Below, piece after piece: positions 9,235 through 17,313 of a stretch of 64,000 nucleotides of DNA (its first letter is position 1; each line of letters opens with the position of its first letter). Below the pieces are notes generated by a model. The model was not told where the DNA came from and ran no database searches. It saw only the letters and a list, made by a program, of their open reading frames with translations. The stretch lies in NCBI RefSeq assembly GCF_012849555.1, contig NZ_CP051685.1, forward strand, positions 1,674,001 to 1,738,000, written 5' to 3'. The position numbers and the translations under genes are program-made. Source of the stretch: Massilia forsythiae (GTDB taxonomy: Bacteria > Pseudomonadota > Gammaproteobacteria > Burkholderiales > Burkholderiaceae_D).

Positions 9235-9714
9235 TCAGGCTTCGATGTGGCCGATGCGGTCGAGCTCTGCCTTGAGCTTCGCGCGGTCGCCTTTCAGCTC
9301 GTCCAGCGGCAGGGCCAGGAAGGCTTCGATGCGTGCGCGCAGGATCGCGTAGGCCTTCTCGAAAGCGGCGCTGATCTCCTCTTCGGTGCCGACGACATGG
9401 CTCGGATCCTCGACACCCCAGTGCGTGCGCAGGACGGGACCAAGATAGGCGGGGCAGGTTTCGCCCGCGGCACTGGCGCAGACCGTGACCACGATGTCCG
9501 GCGTCACCGGCAGGTTGTCCCAGGACTTGCTGTAGTAGCCCTCGGTCGAAATGCCTTTACTGGCCAGCAGGGCCAGCGCGCGGTCGTTCAGTTTGCCGGT
9601 GGGCTGGCTGCCTGCGCTGATGGCATGCCAGCCGTTTGGGGCCAGGTGGTTGAAAACGGCTTCGCTGATCAGGGAACGGCACGAGTTGCCGGTGCACAGA
9701 AAAAGTACGTTCAC
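9235..9714 (-). CDS. arsC: LMW-phosphatase-type arsenate reductase
   Basis: 159-residue arsenate reductase of the low-molecular-weight protein tyrosine phosphatase fold. The P-loop cysteine lies at the start in FLCTGNSCRS. The Asp-containing loop WGVEDPSH and a downstream Cys (CPAYLGP) are also present. It differs in fold from the glutaredoxin-type ArsC at 7433, so the operon holds two non-homologous enzymes for one reaction. GTG 9714 is the start: AAGGA lies five bases upstream and the protein then begins VNVLFLCTGN as in the family. Confidence 0.92.
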   Translation of the reverse strand: MNVLFLCTGNSCRSLISEAVFNHLAPNGWHAISAGSQPTGKLNDRALALLASKGISTEGYYSKSWDNLPVTPDIVVTVCASAAGETCPAYLGPVLRTHWGVEDPSHVVGTEEEISAAFEKAYAILRARIEAFLALPLDELKGDRAKLKAELDRIGHIEA

Positions 9715-9754
9715 AGTAATCCTTAAGTGGTTCGAGACAAAGTAATTGAGTCGT

Positions 9755-10099
9755 TCAGGCAGCCGAACTGGCTGTGGTGGTGCCGCAGGCCGAGCCAATG
9801 ACGGGCGAACAAGTGTTGCCACCGCAGCAGTTTTCGGTGAGGAAGCCGATCAGGGAATTCATCGTGTCAAAGTTCGCTGCATAGATGACGAAGCGTCCTT
9901 CCTGACGTGGTATGACGAGGTTCGCGTGGGTCAGCTCTTTCAGATGAAAGGAAAGCGACGACGGCGGCACGCTTAATGCCTCTGCAATCTTGCTGGCCGA
10001 AAGACCTGCGGGGCCGGCTTGCACGAGCAAGCGGAAGGTTGCCAGCCGCGATTCTTGGGATAGTGCGGCAAGGGCGGCAAGAGCCGGTTTCGTGTCCAT
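9755..10099 (-). CDS. arsR: ArsR/SmtB family arsenic-responsive repressor
   Basis: 114-residue winged-helix repressor that heads the ars operon. The DNA-recognition helix region is LSASKIAEALSVPPSSLSFHLKELT, quoted here only as a span (about residues 30-55). Instead of the classical Cys pair in helix alpha-3, the likely arsenite ligands are in a C-terminal cluster (NCCGGNTC), as in other C-terminal-Cys ArsR types. Start 10099 fits the homology; the promoter at 10128-10157 lies just upstream, so the repressor is probably autoregulated. Confidence 0.92.
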   Translation of the reverse strand: MDTKPALAALAALSQESRLATFRLLVQAGPAGLSASKIAEALSVPPSSLSFHLKELTHANLVIPRQEGRFVIYAANFDTMNSLIGFLTENCCGGNTCSPVIGSACGTTTASSAA

Positions 10100-10127
10100 G
10101 TGAAGTTTCCAAGTATTTGATAATTCC

Positions 10128-10157
10128 AGTATAGTCGAATGGATATTCATGCAGCAA
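10128..10157 (-). promoter_or_regulatory. Putative sigma-70 promoter of the ars operon
   Basis: Minus strand TTGCTG (10157-10152), 18-bp spacer, TATACT (10133-10128), about 30 bases before the arsR start. The surrounding A/T-rich imperfect dyad is a likely ArsR operator. No other strong promoter is visible before arsR. Confidence 0.6.
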
Positions 10158-10375
10158 GCTCGGCATGGCGATCGACAGGGACGCTTGGGAAGTCCCTTTA
10201 TAGTTTCATTGCAGCGAACGCCCTGACTATTTCGGTCTTGGTATCGTGATCGTCCATCCATTCCAAGAGAAGCATGACAAGCTGATCGACACGCTTGCGG
10301 ATCTACAGGAAGGTCTGGGCAAAGGCAGCGCATTTCTCATCGCCCGTTCCTTTCACCTAGACGACGCCAGCTACG

Positions 10376-11053
10376 TCAACTTTCTTTCCTGGGGTTGGGT
10401 CGCCAGATATTCAGAGCCAGCAGCACGACAAAGGAGAAGATCAGCATCACCGCCGCAAGCCGGTGCGCCGCCACATATTCAAACGCTTCGACATGGTCAT
10501 AGATTTGAACGGAAGCCACTCTGGTCAAGCCAGGCAGGTTACCTCCGATCATCAAGACAACGCCGAATTCGCCGACCGTGTGGGCGAAGGTCAGGATCGA
10601 GGCGGTCAGGAAGCCAGGCGCAGCCAGCGGCGAGGCCACGCGAAAGAAGGTATCGAAGGGCGAGGCGCCTAGCGTGGCCGCAGCTTCCAGCGGCTGATTG
10701 CCAATCGCTTCAAAGGCCGTTTGCAAAGGCTGCACCATGAAGGGCATGGAATAGAACACGGAGGCGAGTGCCAGCCCCCAGAAAGTGAACGGCAGCGAGC
10801 TCACACCCAGCGCCTGGGTGAACTGTCCCACTGGGCCGCTCGGGCCCATTGCCAGCAGCATGTAAAACCCCAGCACTGACGGCGGTAACACGAGAGGTAG
10901 GGCGACCACCGCACCGACCAGGCCTTTCCACCAGCTCCGCGTGCGGGCAAGCCACCAGGCGATGGGTGTCCCGACCAGCAGCAGAACGAAAGTCACGACT
11001 GCAGCCAGGCGCGCGGTCAACCACAAGGCCTGCAGGTCGCTGGGCGTCAGCAT
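10376..11053 (-). CDS. modB: Molybdate ABC transporter permease ModB
   Basis: 225-residue inner-membrane permease with about five helices and the cytoplasmic EAA loop AATLGASPFDTFFRV, followed by FAHTVGEFGVVLMIGGN, a ModB hallmark. The gene is full length. However, the neighbouring modA keeps only its 3' end and no modC ATPase gene follows, so the protein has no visible partners here and is probably non-functional unless partners lie elsewhere. The 276 bases between its stop and arsR hold no gene I can recognise. Confidence 0.9.
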   Translation of the reverse strand: MLTPSDLQALWLTARLAAVVTFVLLLVGTPIAWWLARTRSWWKGLVGAVVALPLVLPPSVLGFYMLLAMGPSGPVGQFTQALGVSSLPFTFWGLALASVFYSMPFMVQPLQTAFEAIGNQPLEAAATLGASPFDTFFRVASPLAAPGFLTASILTFAHTVGEFGVVLMIGGNLPGLTRVASVQIYDHVEAFEYVAAHRLAAVMLIFSFVVLLALNIWRPNPRKES

Positions 11054-11071
11054 TCCATTTCTCAGTCCGCC

Positions 11072-11281
11072 TTACTTGCCTGCGATTTCGCCGGGAAGAA
11101 CGAAACCGTATCTGGTCATTACAGCCCGTGCAGGCTTGCTGTTCATGTAGTCAGCGAATCGTCGGGCCGCGGCGTTCCTCTCTGCGCGCTTGGTGATGAT
11201 GAAGCCTTGTTCCAGCGGCTCGTGCAGGTTGTCAGGGATCAGCGAATAGCGGTATGTTGTGAGAGTTTTGTTCATCCGCAC
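11072..11281 (-). pseudogene. modA: 3' remnant of molybdate-binding protein gene modA
   Basis: 69 codons match only the C-terminal part of ModA-type periplasmic molybdate-binding proteins: YSLIPDNLHEPLEQGF, then a block ending MTRYGFVLPGE. A full ModA has about 250 residues with a signal peptide; none is present. The frame upstream runs into a TAG near 11316 and into A/T-rich unrelated sequence, so the 5' two-thirds were lost by an insertion or deletion. It lies 18 bases before modB, which shows the original operon order. Confidence 0.85.
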
Positions 11282-11282
11282 A

Positions 11283-11399
11283 TCAATGGTAAGAACTACA
11301 GATGTATGTCTCTAGTGATAATTTTTCCAGCTTTTCTTGATGTTCAAGTACTTGCTGAATCAATGACTTACGTTGATAACGAGTGAAGCTTTTTTTCAT
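11283..11399 (-). CDS. Possible 38-residue A/T-rich ORF at the deletion junction
   Basis: ATG 11399 opens a 38-codon frame starting MKKSFTRYQRKSLIQQV and ending at TGA 11283-11285. The stretch is markedly A/T rich and Lys/Gln rich compared with its surroundings, so it looks foreign. It may be the beginning of a truncated transposase-like gene, but I do not recognise a family. It marks the junction between the modA remnant and the decayed aquaporin gene. Confidence 0.25.
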   Translation of the reverse strand: MKKSFTRYQRKSLIQQVLEHQEKLEKLSLETYICSSYH

Positions 11400-11401
11400 C
11401 C

Positions 11402-11716
11402 ACTACACGTGGCCACCGCGCACGGTATGTTCGACCAGATGTTGTTCTTCGCCTCGCAGCACGTCCGTACCGGCGCGTTGCAGTGGTGGAGCGAGTTCGT
11501 GGCCACCTTCGGCCTGATCGGCTTCATCATTGGCTGCTCGCGCAGTCGGCCCGCCGTCACGCCGTTCGCCAACCCGGCCGTGACGTTGGCGCGCGCCGCG
11601 ACCGATACCTTTGCCGGTATTCGTCCGGGCGCCCCCCTGGCTTCATCCTAGCCCAGTTGGCCGGCGCCATGACCGCGACGCTTGGTGTTCTGCTGGTTGT
11701 ATCCGGCCGCGCCTAA
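11402..11716 (+). pseudogene. Decayed 3' half of an aquaglyceroporin (AqpS/GlpF-like) gene
   Basis: The frame opened near 11402 encodes FVATFGLIGFIIG and then FANPAVTLARAATDTFAGI, the second NPA half-helix of MIP-family channels. A frameshift near 11635 moves the reading to the frame encoding GFILAQLAGAMTATLG, the last membrane helix. The 5' half with the first NPA motif is missing. MIP channels of this kind replace or assist ArsB in some ars operons. It is followed by a decayed arsH, so both are remains of a second ars operon. Confidence 0.78.
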
Positions 11717-11788
11717 GGGGGCGACGGTGGCCGGCACTATGCCGCCTGGCGACTTCGCCGACGCCAACATCGAGAAAGTGAGGATCTG

Positions 11789-12502
11789 ATGACGCTGCCA
11801 AATTCTACCCAACGTCCACGACGCGCTGTTGGACACGCCCACCCTGGAAAAGCTCGCCCCCGTTGGTGACCTGAACCATCCGCCGCGCATCCTGCTGCTG
11901 TATGGCTCGCTGCGCGAGCGCTCCTTCAGCCACTTTCTGACGGAAGAGGCGGCCCGCATCCTCGAGCAATTCGGCGCCGAGGTGCGGATCTTTAACCTGA
12001 TGGAGTTGCCGATGGCCGGCAGCGTACGGAGACACATCCGAAGGTGGTAGAGCTCCGCGAATTGTCCCTGTAATCCGAGGGTCAAGTGTGGTGTAGCCCC
12101 GAACGCCACGGCGCCGTCACGGCGGGGATGAAGAACCAGATCGACTGGACCCCGCTGGAACAGGGCGCACTGCGGCCGAGCCAGCGCCGCACGCTGGTCG
12201 TGATGCAGGTATGCGGCGGTTCGCAGTCCTTCAACGTGGTCAATACCCTGCGCCTGTTGGGACGCTGGATGCGCATGCTCACCATCCCAAATCAGTCGTC
12301 GGTGCCGATGGCCCACAAGGAGTTCGACGACGCCGTGCGTATGCGCCCGTCCGCATACTACGATCGGGGAGTGGACGTGATGGAAGAACTGTTCAAAATG
12401 ACGCGGCTGCTACGCGGACGTATCGACTATCTCACCAATCGCTACAGCGAGCGCAATGAGCGACAAGTTAAATTGATCTCGTCGTTGGTCGCCAAGATCT
12501 AG
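11789..12502 (+). pseudogene. arsH: Decayed second arsH copy
   Basis: Begins at ATG 11789 (ATGA overlap with a preceding short frame). After a frameshift near 11810 it matches the intact ArsH at 6720-7436 almost residue for residue: [30 protein letters not shown], then a second shift after MAGSV near 12025. An in-frame TAA near 12071 follows in place of the WSEGQ block, then WCSPERHGA and [14 protein letters not shown] continue to the end. Several lesions make it a clear pseudogene. It is inverted relative to the functional operon. Confidence 0.92.
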
Positions 12503-12514
12503 CGCTTCCGCTCG

Positions 12515-12844
12515 GTGCCGCGCCGCTCGCTGCTTTCCGAAACCGAACGCGCCAGCTTGTTGGCATTGCCGGAAAGCAAGGATGACTTGGCCCGGCAATA
12601 CGGCTTCACTGACGCGGATCCCGCCTCGATCCGGCAGCGGCGAGGCGCGGCCAACCGCCTTGGCGTCGCAGTTCAACTGCGCCTCCTGCGTTACCCGGGC
12701 TACGCGCTGGCTAGTGACACCAGGTTGTCCGATCCGGTCATCCATTGGATCGCCAAGCAGGTACAAAGCGACGCCACGGCGTTCTCCGAGTTCGGTGGTC
12801 GGGAGAAGGCGCGCAACGAGCACCTGCACGAGCTGCGCGCTTAA
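12515..12844 (+). pseudogene. tnpA: 5' fragment of a Tn3-family transposase gene (tnpA)
   Basis: GTG 12515 starts a 109-residue protein ([19 protein letters not shown]) that matches the N-terminal DUF4158 DNA-binding domain of Tn3-family transposases, including [18 protein letters not shown] and LRYPGYAL. A full TnpA has nearly 1000 residues with a DDE catalytic domain; here it stops at TAA 12842-12844. It is a dead stub that shows how the arsenic genes may have been carried in. No 38-bp Tn3 terminal repeat was recognised nearby. Confidence 0.85.
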
Positions 12845-12913
12845 CGTCGTTTTTAATGTGATCTCGGCGTCGGGCCACCACAACTCCTTCGGGCTGCGCA
12901 ACAGCATACGTGC

Positions 12914-15598
12914 TCATGAAATGCAGTAAATGCGTGCTCGCCGCGCGAACGCTTCTTTTGCCCCCTCAAGGATTTTGCAAGCAGCGTCTCTCGCCATTGT
13001 GTCATCGATAGAGCCCCGGGCGACGATCTGGCTGCGGTCGCGATTGGTCTTGAGGACGATGAGCTGCTCCGCATCTCCCAATACGGCAATGTTGGCATTA
13101 TGAGTGACGATAATGACTTGGCGCCGTTCCTTCGCTCTGCGCAGTACAGGAACGAAAGTATGAAAAATGAACTCGCTGTCGAGATTGTCCTCTGGCTGGT
13201 CGATAATCAGGGGCTGCTTGCTATCCGAGGACAGGATAAGGGCAAGCAAGACCGATTGTTGCTGCCCGAGAGAGAGTTGCGAAAACTCGCGCTTTACTAC
13301 GGCGGCACTGTCCCCACCGCCAGTATGGCGTGACACAGTCAGCTTTGGAAAATCGTCGACATGACATTGTTCGAGCGAAGCCTTCACAGACGGTTCGGAC
13401 AGCTTGGCAATGATTTCCTCGGCTTCAACCTTACCAAACTGATTTGTGCCATCTTCGGTGAGAATTGCGGTGAGCGTTGCTATGCGTTTTTTCGCAACTG
13501 CTTCTAACAGACCAGGCACTGTAAGACTAGAGATGAGAAGTTTAGCCTTCGCGTGACTGACTGTTTTCCATCCTAACGCTGATGCCACAATGGTTACTGC
13601 TTCTTGGGCAAAGCCGCTTTGGATATATTGCAGCTTTACCCGGAGGTCGGTTAATACCTCCCCTAGCGCTCTCGTCGCTTTAGCCGCGTAATGCTGTCGG
13701 AGCGTTGCCACGCGAGTGCGCGCAGCCCAGCGTTGTGACAGCAACTCGGCGTACTGAGCTTGCAGAAGCTGAAGATGTGGCTCCCATGTTTTTAACATAG
13801 TTAGTGTCTGCTTGTGCTTCGCCTCATCCGCGGTAAGCTTGTTAACATGGGCCATGTTCAGCTTTACTCCTTGCTGCTCGAGTGCACCGCGCCTAGTTTC
13901 GATATTTTCTCGAATAGGACGTTCTTTTAATGTCCACGCCTCCATCTGACGAACAGCGTTGCTCTTAAAAGATTTGAAAGCTTCACTCAACTGTTGTTCG
14001 AGATCCTCTGCGCGTTCCTTGAATTCGTCAGCGAACGCAGCGATTGCGTCCGCCTCTACGTTCCCTGTAGTGATGTCGTCCCCCACAACAAATGCCCTTG
14101 CGTCGTCGACCATGGTCACAACTGAATAGTTGGCAATCTCACGTCCAATGTCCGTAATACTTTGGGTAAGGGAGTCGCGTCGACCTTTTTCGTTTGCCAA
14201 GCTGCGTTGCAACTGCATGATCTCGGCCCCTTTAGCCGCTTCAAACGCAATGAGCTGCTGTTGGACGGTACTTAGCGACCGCTGAACCTGAGGGATCGAT
14301 GCGACCTGCTGTTCAGCTTTGAGAATATCTTTATGCTTGTCGCGTAAGGATTGCAATATGTTTGCCTCCTCGCCAAGTGCATCATCCACGCCGGTGAATG
14401 TGTCCAAGTACTTCATCAACGCCAGTGGATCTGCCTTCGCCTGCTCCCGCACGCGCGCTGCCTCCCCTTGGCCAAAACAGTCAATTCCGAAGGCAATGGG
14501 GCCGTCTTGAGCGTTGTCTAAATTCTCGATCTGACACCCGATTGATCGTGACAAACTGTGCTCCTGCCCAGCTTCGTCTTTCCAAAAGAGATGTAACTGG
14601 TTGGGCCATACTTCAGAGTTAACTACTTCAGCTTCGCTCTCTGAACCTACAAGACATCGGATGGCCTCAAAAGTTGTTGATTTCCCAGTTCCCCTGCCGC
14701 CAATGATGCAGTTGAGGTTTCGACTAAAATGAACCATTTGCCCGTCCAGGAAGCCGCCGCCAAACGCGGCTCCGAGGACGAACGGTGTTGTCTCTGGCAC
14801 TTCGTCTTCCAGACGGACTCGCGAGTCGCACTCCTCCAGAGCGTGTCGCAAACTAAGGAATGAGGGCGCTGTCATTTTGTAGCGCGTTAGCTTTCTATCT
14901 TGTCGCGCATTGCGTCCTAAAGCATTTAAAGTGTGCGAGTCTGAATTCAGGATACGAGCAAGATACTGCCTCTCGCCGAGGCCTAACTTTGCGATCCGTT
15001 GCTTTCCGATTCCAACGCGAACTGAATCCACGTCGTCCTTCGTGTATGACACAGGAGAAAGCGCAGTATTTAGTTCGATTCCTAACAGCGCACGATGACA
15101 TAGGATGTCGAGCTTGTGAGGCGACGCGCCAGGATGGTTGGTTTCTAGACCATTTCCTCCATCGATGTGAGCCAATACTCCAAAGCCACCCTGCTCCTCA
15201 ATCAAGTCGAGGCAGCGGCTCATGTTTGTCCTACAACGGCTATTCTGTGTGCCCCGCTCAGAGAGATCGAGACGGCCGTGAAATTGCTCGAGCGCCTCCA
15301 GCGATGGGAAATAACATAGCAAATGGCCTTCTGGAGTGGATAATTCGACAGCAGGTATTACTAATATTCCGGCGGCTTCGCCAGCGGCAAGCGCATCGCG
15401 TACGTTTCGAATCTCGTTGTGGTCCGCGATAGCAATGAGGTCGAGCTTTTCGATCACTGCAGTGTCGATGATTGACTGCGCCGTCATCGCTGCATCCTTC
15501 ACATCGTGCGACGCACTGTACGAATGGATGTGTAGATCACCTCGATAAAAGTGCGCCCCGTTTGGAAGGGCAGTGCATTCCGCCAGTTTTCCTGTCAT
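12914..15598 (-). CDS. TrlF-like PHP phosphoesterase fused to an SMC/ABC-type ATPase
   Basis: 894 residues. An N-terminal PHP metallo-phosphoesterase domain has metal ligands in GDLHIHS (about residue 21), IAIADHNE, AHIDGG and NSDSHT (about 219). It is fused to a RecN/SMC-like ATPase: Walker A GGRGTGKSTT near residue 300, a long coiled coil (about 400-700), ABC signature LSLGQQQS near 775, Walker B LIIDQPEDNLD near 795 and H-loop THNANIAV near 830. All catalytic residues seem intact. ATG 15598 is preferred over GTG 15628 because GGAAAA lies just upstream. The gene is visibly less G+C rich than its neighbours and sits between transposon remains. A nuclease-type defence role is inferred, not shown. 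Confidence 0.8.
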   Translation of the reverse strand: MTGKLAECTALPNGAHFYRGDLHIHSYSASHDVKDAAMTAQSIIDTAVIEKLDLIAIADHNEIRNVRDALAAGEAAGILVIPAVELSTPEGHLLCYFPSLEALEQFHGRLDLSERGTQNSRCRTNMSRCLDLIEEQGGFGVLAHIDGGNGLETNHPGASPHKLDILCHRALLGIELNTALSPVSYTKDDVDSVRVGIGKQRIAKLGLGERQYLARILNSDSHTLNALGRNARQDRKLTRYKMTAPSFLSLRHALEECDSRVRLEDEVPETTPFVLGAAFGGGFLDGQMVHFSRNLNCIIGGRGTGKSTTFEAIRCLVGSESEAEVVNSEVWPNQLHLFWKDEAGQEHSLSRSIGCQIENLDNAQDGPIAFGIDCFGQGEAARVREQAKADPLALMKYLDTFTGVDDALGEEANILQSLRDKHKDILKAEQQVASIPQVQRSLSTVQQQLIAFEAAKGAEIMQLQRSLANEKGRRDSLTQSITDIGREIANYSVVTMVDDARAFVVGDDITTGNVEADAIAAFADEFKERAEDLEQQLSEAFKSFKSNAVRQMEAWTLKERPIRENIETRRGALEQQGVKLNMAHVNKLTADEAKHKQTLTMLKTWEPHLQLLQAQYAELLSQRWAARTRVATLRQHYAAKATRALGEVLTDLRVKLQYIQSGFAQEAVTIVASALGWKTVSHAKAKLLISSLTVPGLLEAVAKKRIATLTAILTEDGTNQFGKVEAEEIIAKLSEPSVKASLEQCHVDDFPKLTVSRHTGGGDSAAVVKREFSQLSLGQQQSVLLALILSSDSKQPLIIDQPEDNLDSEFIFHTFVPVLRRAKERRQVIIVTHNANIAVLGDAEQLIVLKTNRDRSQIVARGSIDDTMARDAACKILEGAKEAFARRARIYCIS

Positions 15599-15697
15599 GT
15601 CATTTTCCAAATAGCGCCGCAAGCGCACGTTATAGAACTATGCCATGACCTAAACTTAGTCGGTCAATTTAGTTAAAAAAATAACGAAACTGGCGAC

Positions 15698-16270
15698 CTA
15701 CTTGTGCACTCTCGAACGCGAGAGTGCAGATCTCAAGGCGGACCTAGGACCGTTGCTTCGACCGATTAGCGCGTCACAAAACAGTTCTACATACCTCCAA
15801 TAGACAAGCGAACAGGCAAGCGATAGGAACGCTTGCTGGATGTCTGCTCGTCGCTCATGTGAGATGCGCAAGCTGTAAAAACGTTGTAGCATCCTGGGGC
15901 GCGCTCAACAACCCAAGCACAATGCGCATGTGAAGCGTAGGCTGGACTGGTATGCAGCTTACCTAGATGTCTGCGTGCACACCGGAAGGCTCTATAGCCG
16001 TCAAAATGACTTCTACGAGCGGGATAAGGAAGCGGGTCGAACACCTTTGCGCCCTAGATCTTGGCTACCAGCCGTAACTCACGTTGATCCATGAGCAGCT
16101 GGTGCTTGCAGCCGCGCTTGCCATGATCGGTCGGGTTTCTGCCTGTATATTCGCCGCTGGCAGGGGGCAGCTACAATGGCAGTGTCAATGCTAGCTCGAG
16201 GCACATTATCTTGGTTGCCACTGACCAAATCTCGATAGGCTCCGTTGGCTTCACACAACAACTGGAATGG
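15698..16270 (-). mobile_element. Decayed IS5-family element (transposase in three frames)
   Basis: Reading leftwards, transposase pieces appear in different frames. First is ANGAYRDLVSGNQDN with ASIDTAIVAAP; next EYTGRNPTDHGKRGCKHQLLMD, shown here as a span ending at TAG 16054-16056. Then come HCAWVVERAPGC and finally SHERRADIQQAFLSLACS with LVYWRYVELF. Order and motifs match IS5-family (DDE) transposases (RWVVER, RYERRAD, SLACALICWR-type C-terminus). At least three frameshifts or stops disable it. The N-terminal part and clear terminal repeats were not found. Its right side abuts the truncated rtcB. Confidence 0.78.
15705..15728. repeat. Perfect 10-bp hairpin with 4-base loop
   Basis: TGCACTCTCG, loop AACG, CGAGAGTGCA. 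It lies about 110 bases upstream of the TrlF-like gene at the edge of the decayed IS5 element. There is no T run, so it is not an intrinsic terminator. It could be an IS end structure or a protein or RNA hairpin site. Confidence 0.5.
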
Positions 16271-16288
16271 TTCTAAGGACTGACAACT

Positions 16289-16858
16289 TTAGACAGAATT
16301 CTTATCAATCAGGGAAACGGTGCCCAGGGTTCCCAGGTGCTTATAGTTGTTCGTGTTCTTCAGCTTCGGGGTCTTCTGGCAGATGACGTCGAATTCGTCC
16401 TTCAGCGCCAGCCAGGCCGTGTCGACCGCGTCGGGCGGCGCATCCCACGAACCCTTGTCGCGGCCCTTGAAGCCGCGCGTCTTGGGCGACATGCCGTGCG
16501 GCACGGCGCGTTCGATGGCGCTGCGCAGCGGTCCCAGGTTGTCGGGCAGGTCGTTGGCACTGAGCGTGGTCTTGGCCGCCATCATGCCGCAGCCGATGTC
16601 GACGCCGACCGCGGCCGGGATCACCGCGCCCAGGGTCGGGATCACGCTGCCGATGGTCGATCCTTTACCCAGGTGCACGTCGGGCATGGCCGCCATGTGT
16701 TTATAGATGAATGGCATGCGCGCGGTGTTGGCGAGCTGCTGGCGCGCTTCGTCTTCGACCGGCACGCCGCGGGTCCACATCTTGACCGGGCGGCCGCCGT
16801 TCACGTCCATCACGTCGTAGTGCTGGGCAGCTTGTTGTGCCTTGTGCTGGATTGCCAT
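16289..16858 (-). pseudogene. rtcB: rtcB (RNA 3'-phosphate ligase) truncated by an insertion
   Basis: The first about 180 residues are a good RtcB N-terminus: MPDVHLGKGSTIGSVIP, AAVGVDIGCGMMA with the metal-binding Asp/Cys, and NNYKHLGTLGT. The family then continues with GNHFIEV and 220 or more residues, including the guanylylated histidine. Here the match breaks off near 16319 and the frame ends with SLIDKNSV. RtcB ligates 2',3'-cyclic-phosphate RNA ends with GTP; without the C-terminal catalytic histidines this product cannot do so. The break coincides with the decayed IS5 element. No C-terminal remainder is found in the window. Confidence 0.9.
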
Positions 16859-16873
16859 GATTGTCTCTTTCCT

Positions 16874-17092
16874 TCAGTTGGGTTCGACCAGGGTCGACAG
16901 GATGGTGCGCCAGACGCGCTGGGCCTGCCGGGCCGTCAACGCGGTTTCGCCGTGGCTGGCGCTCGGATCATCGTTCGCGAATACCTGGACGCGGACCGAT
17001 ACGCCGCGTACATCGGCATCCACCGACAACAAACGCGTGCCCGCTGTTCTGCCTGGTACGCCGGCCTTGCCGACGCTGATGATCCATCCCAT
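16874..17092 (-). CDS. Small protein of unknown function in the rtc operon
   Basis: 72 residues starting MGWIISVGKAGVPGRTAG. The start is fixed by AGGGAG six bases upstream. No signal peptide or membrane helix is seen; the middle is Val-rich beta-like sequence (VRGVSVRVQVFAND) and the C-terminus is helical (TARQAQRVWRTIL). I do not recognise the family. It is the first gene after the sigma-54 promoter at 17160-17175 and directly precedes rtcB, so it is probably an RtcR-controlled partner in RNA repair. Confidence 0.65.
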   Translation of the reverse strand: MGWIISVGKAGVPGRTAGTRLLSVDADVRGVSVRVQVFANDDPSASHGETALTARQAQRVWRTILSTLVEPN

Positions 17093-17159
17093 ATCGTTCT
17101 CCCTGTCGTGATCGGCCTGGATTGGCCACATGCGTTCTCTTTGCTTGCCTGTCTCTATT

Positions 17160-17175
17160 TGCAAGGCATGTGCCA
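17160..17175 (-). promoter_or_regulatory. Consensus sigma-54 promoter of the rtc operon
   Basis: Minus strand TGGCACATGCCTTGCA matches the -24/-12 consensus (TGGCAC, five bases, TTGC) without mismatch. It points at the 72-residue gene and rtcB. The divergent rtcR, 140 bp away, encodes the enhancer-binding activator expected for it. The RtcR site should lie between 17176 and 17313. Confidence 0.9.
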
Positions 17176-17313
17176 GGAATGGGCGATGGCATGGAGTCTA
17201 ATTATAAGTAGTTGATTGAAATAGAAAATTTTTCGAAGTCATCAACCTGTGCTACCGCCATTACAAGCTAAATTTCATGGTAAATTTATACCTAAATATA
17301 AATTTTTATAAAT

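Noticed and set aside
10246..10740. 164-codon plus-strand frame covering the arsR-modB gap
   Set aside because: Its second half is antisense to modB and its first part matches no family known to me; no start signal.
11072..11281. A small complete molybdate-binding protein
   Set aside because: Only the C-terminal quarter of ModA is present, with no signal peptide; it is a remnant.
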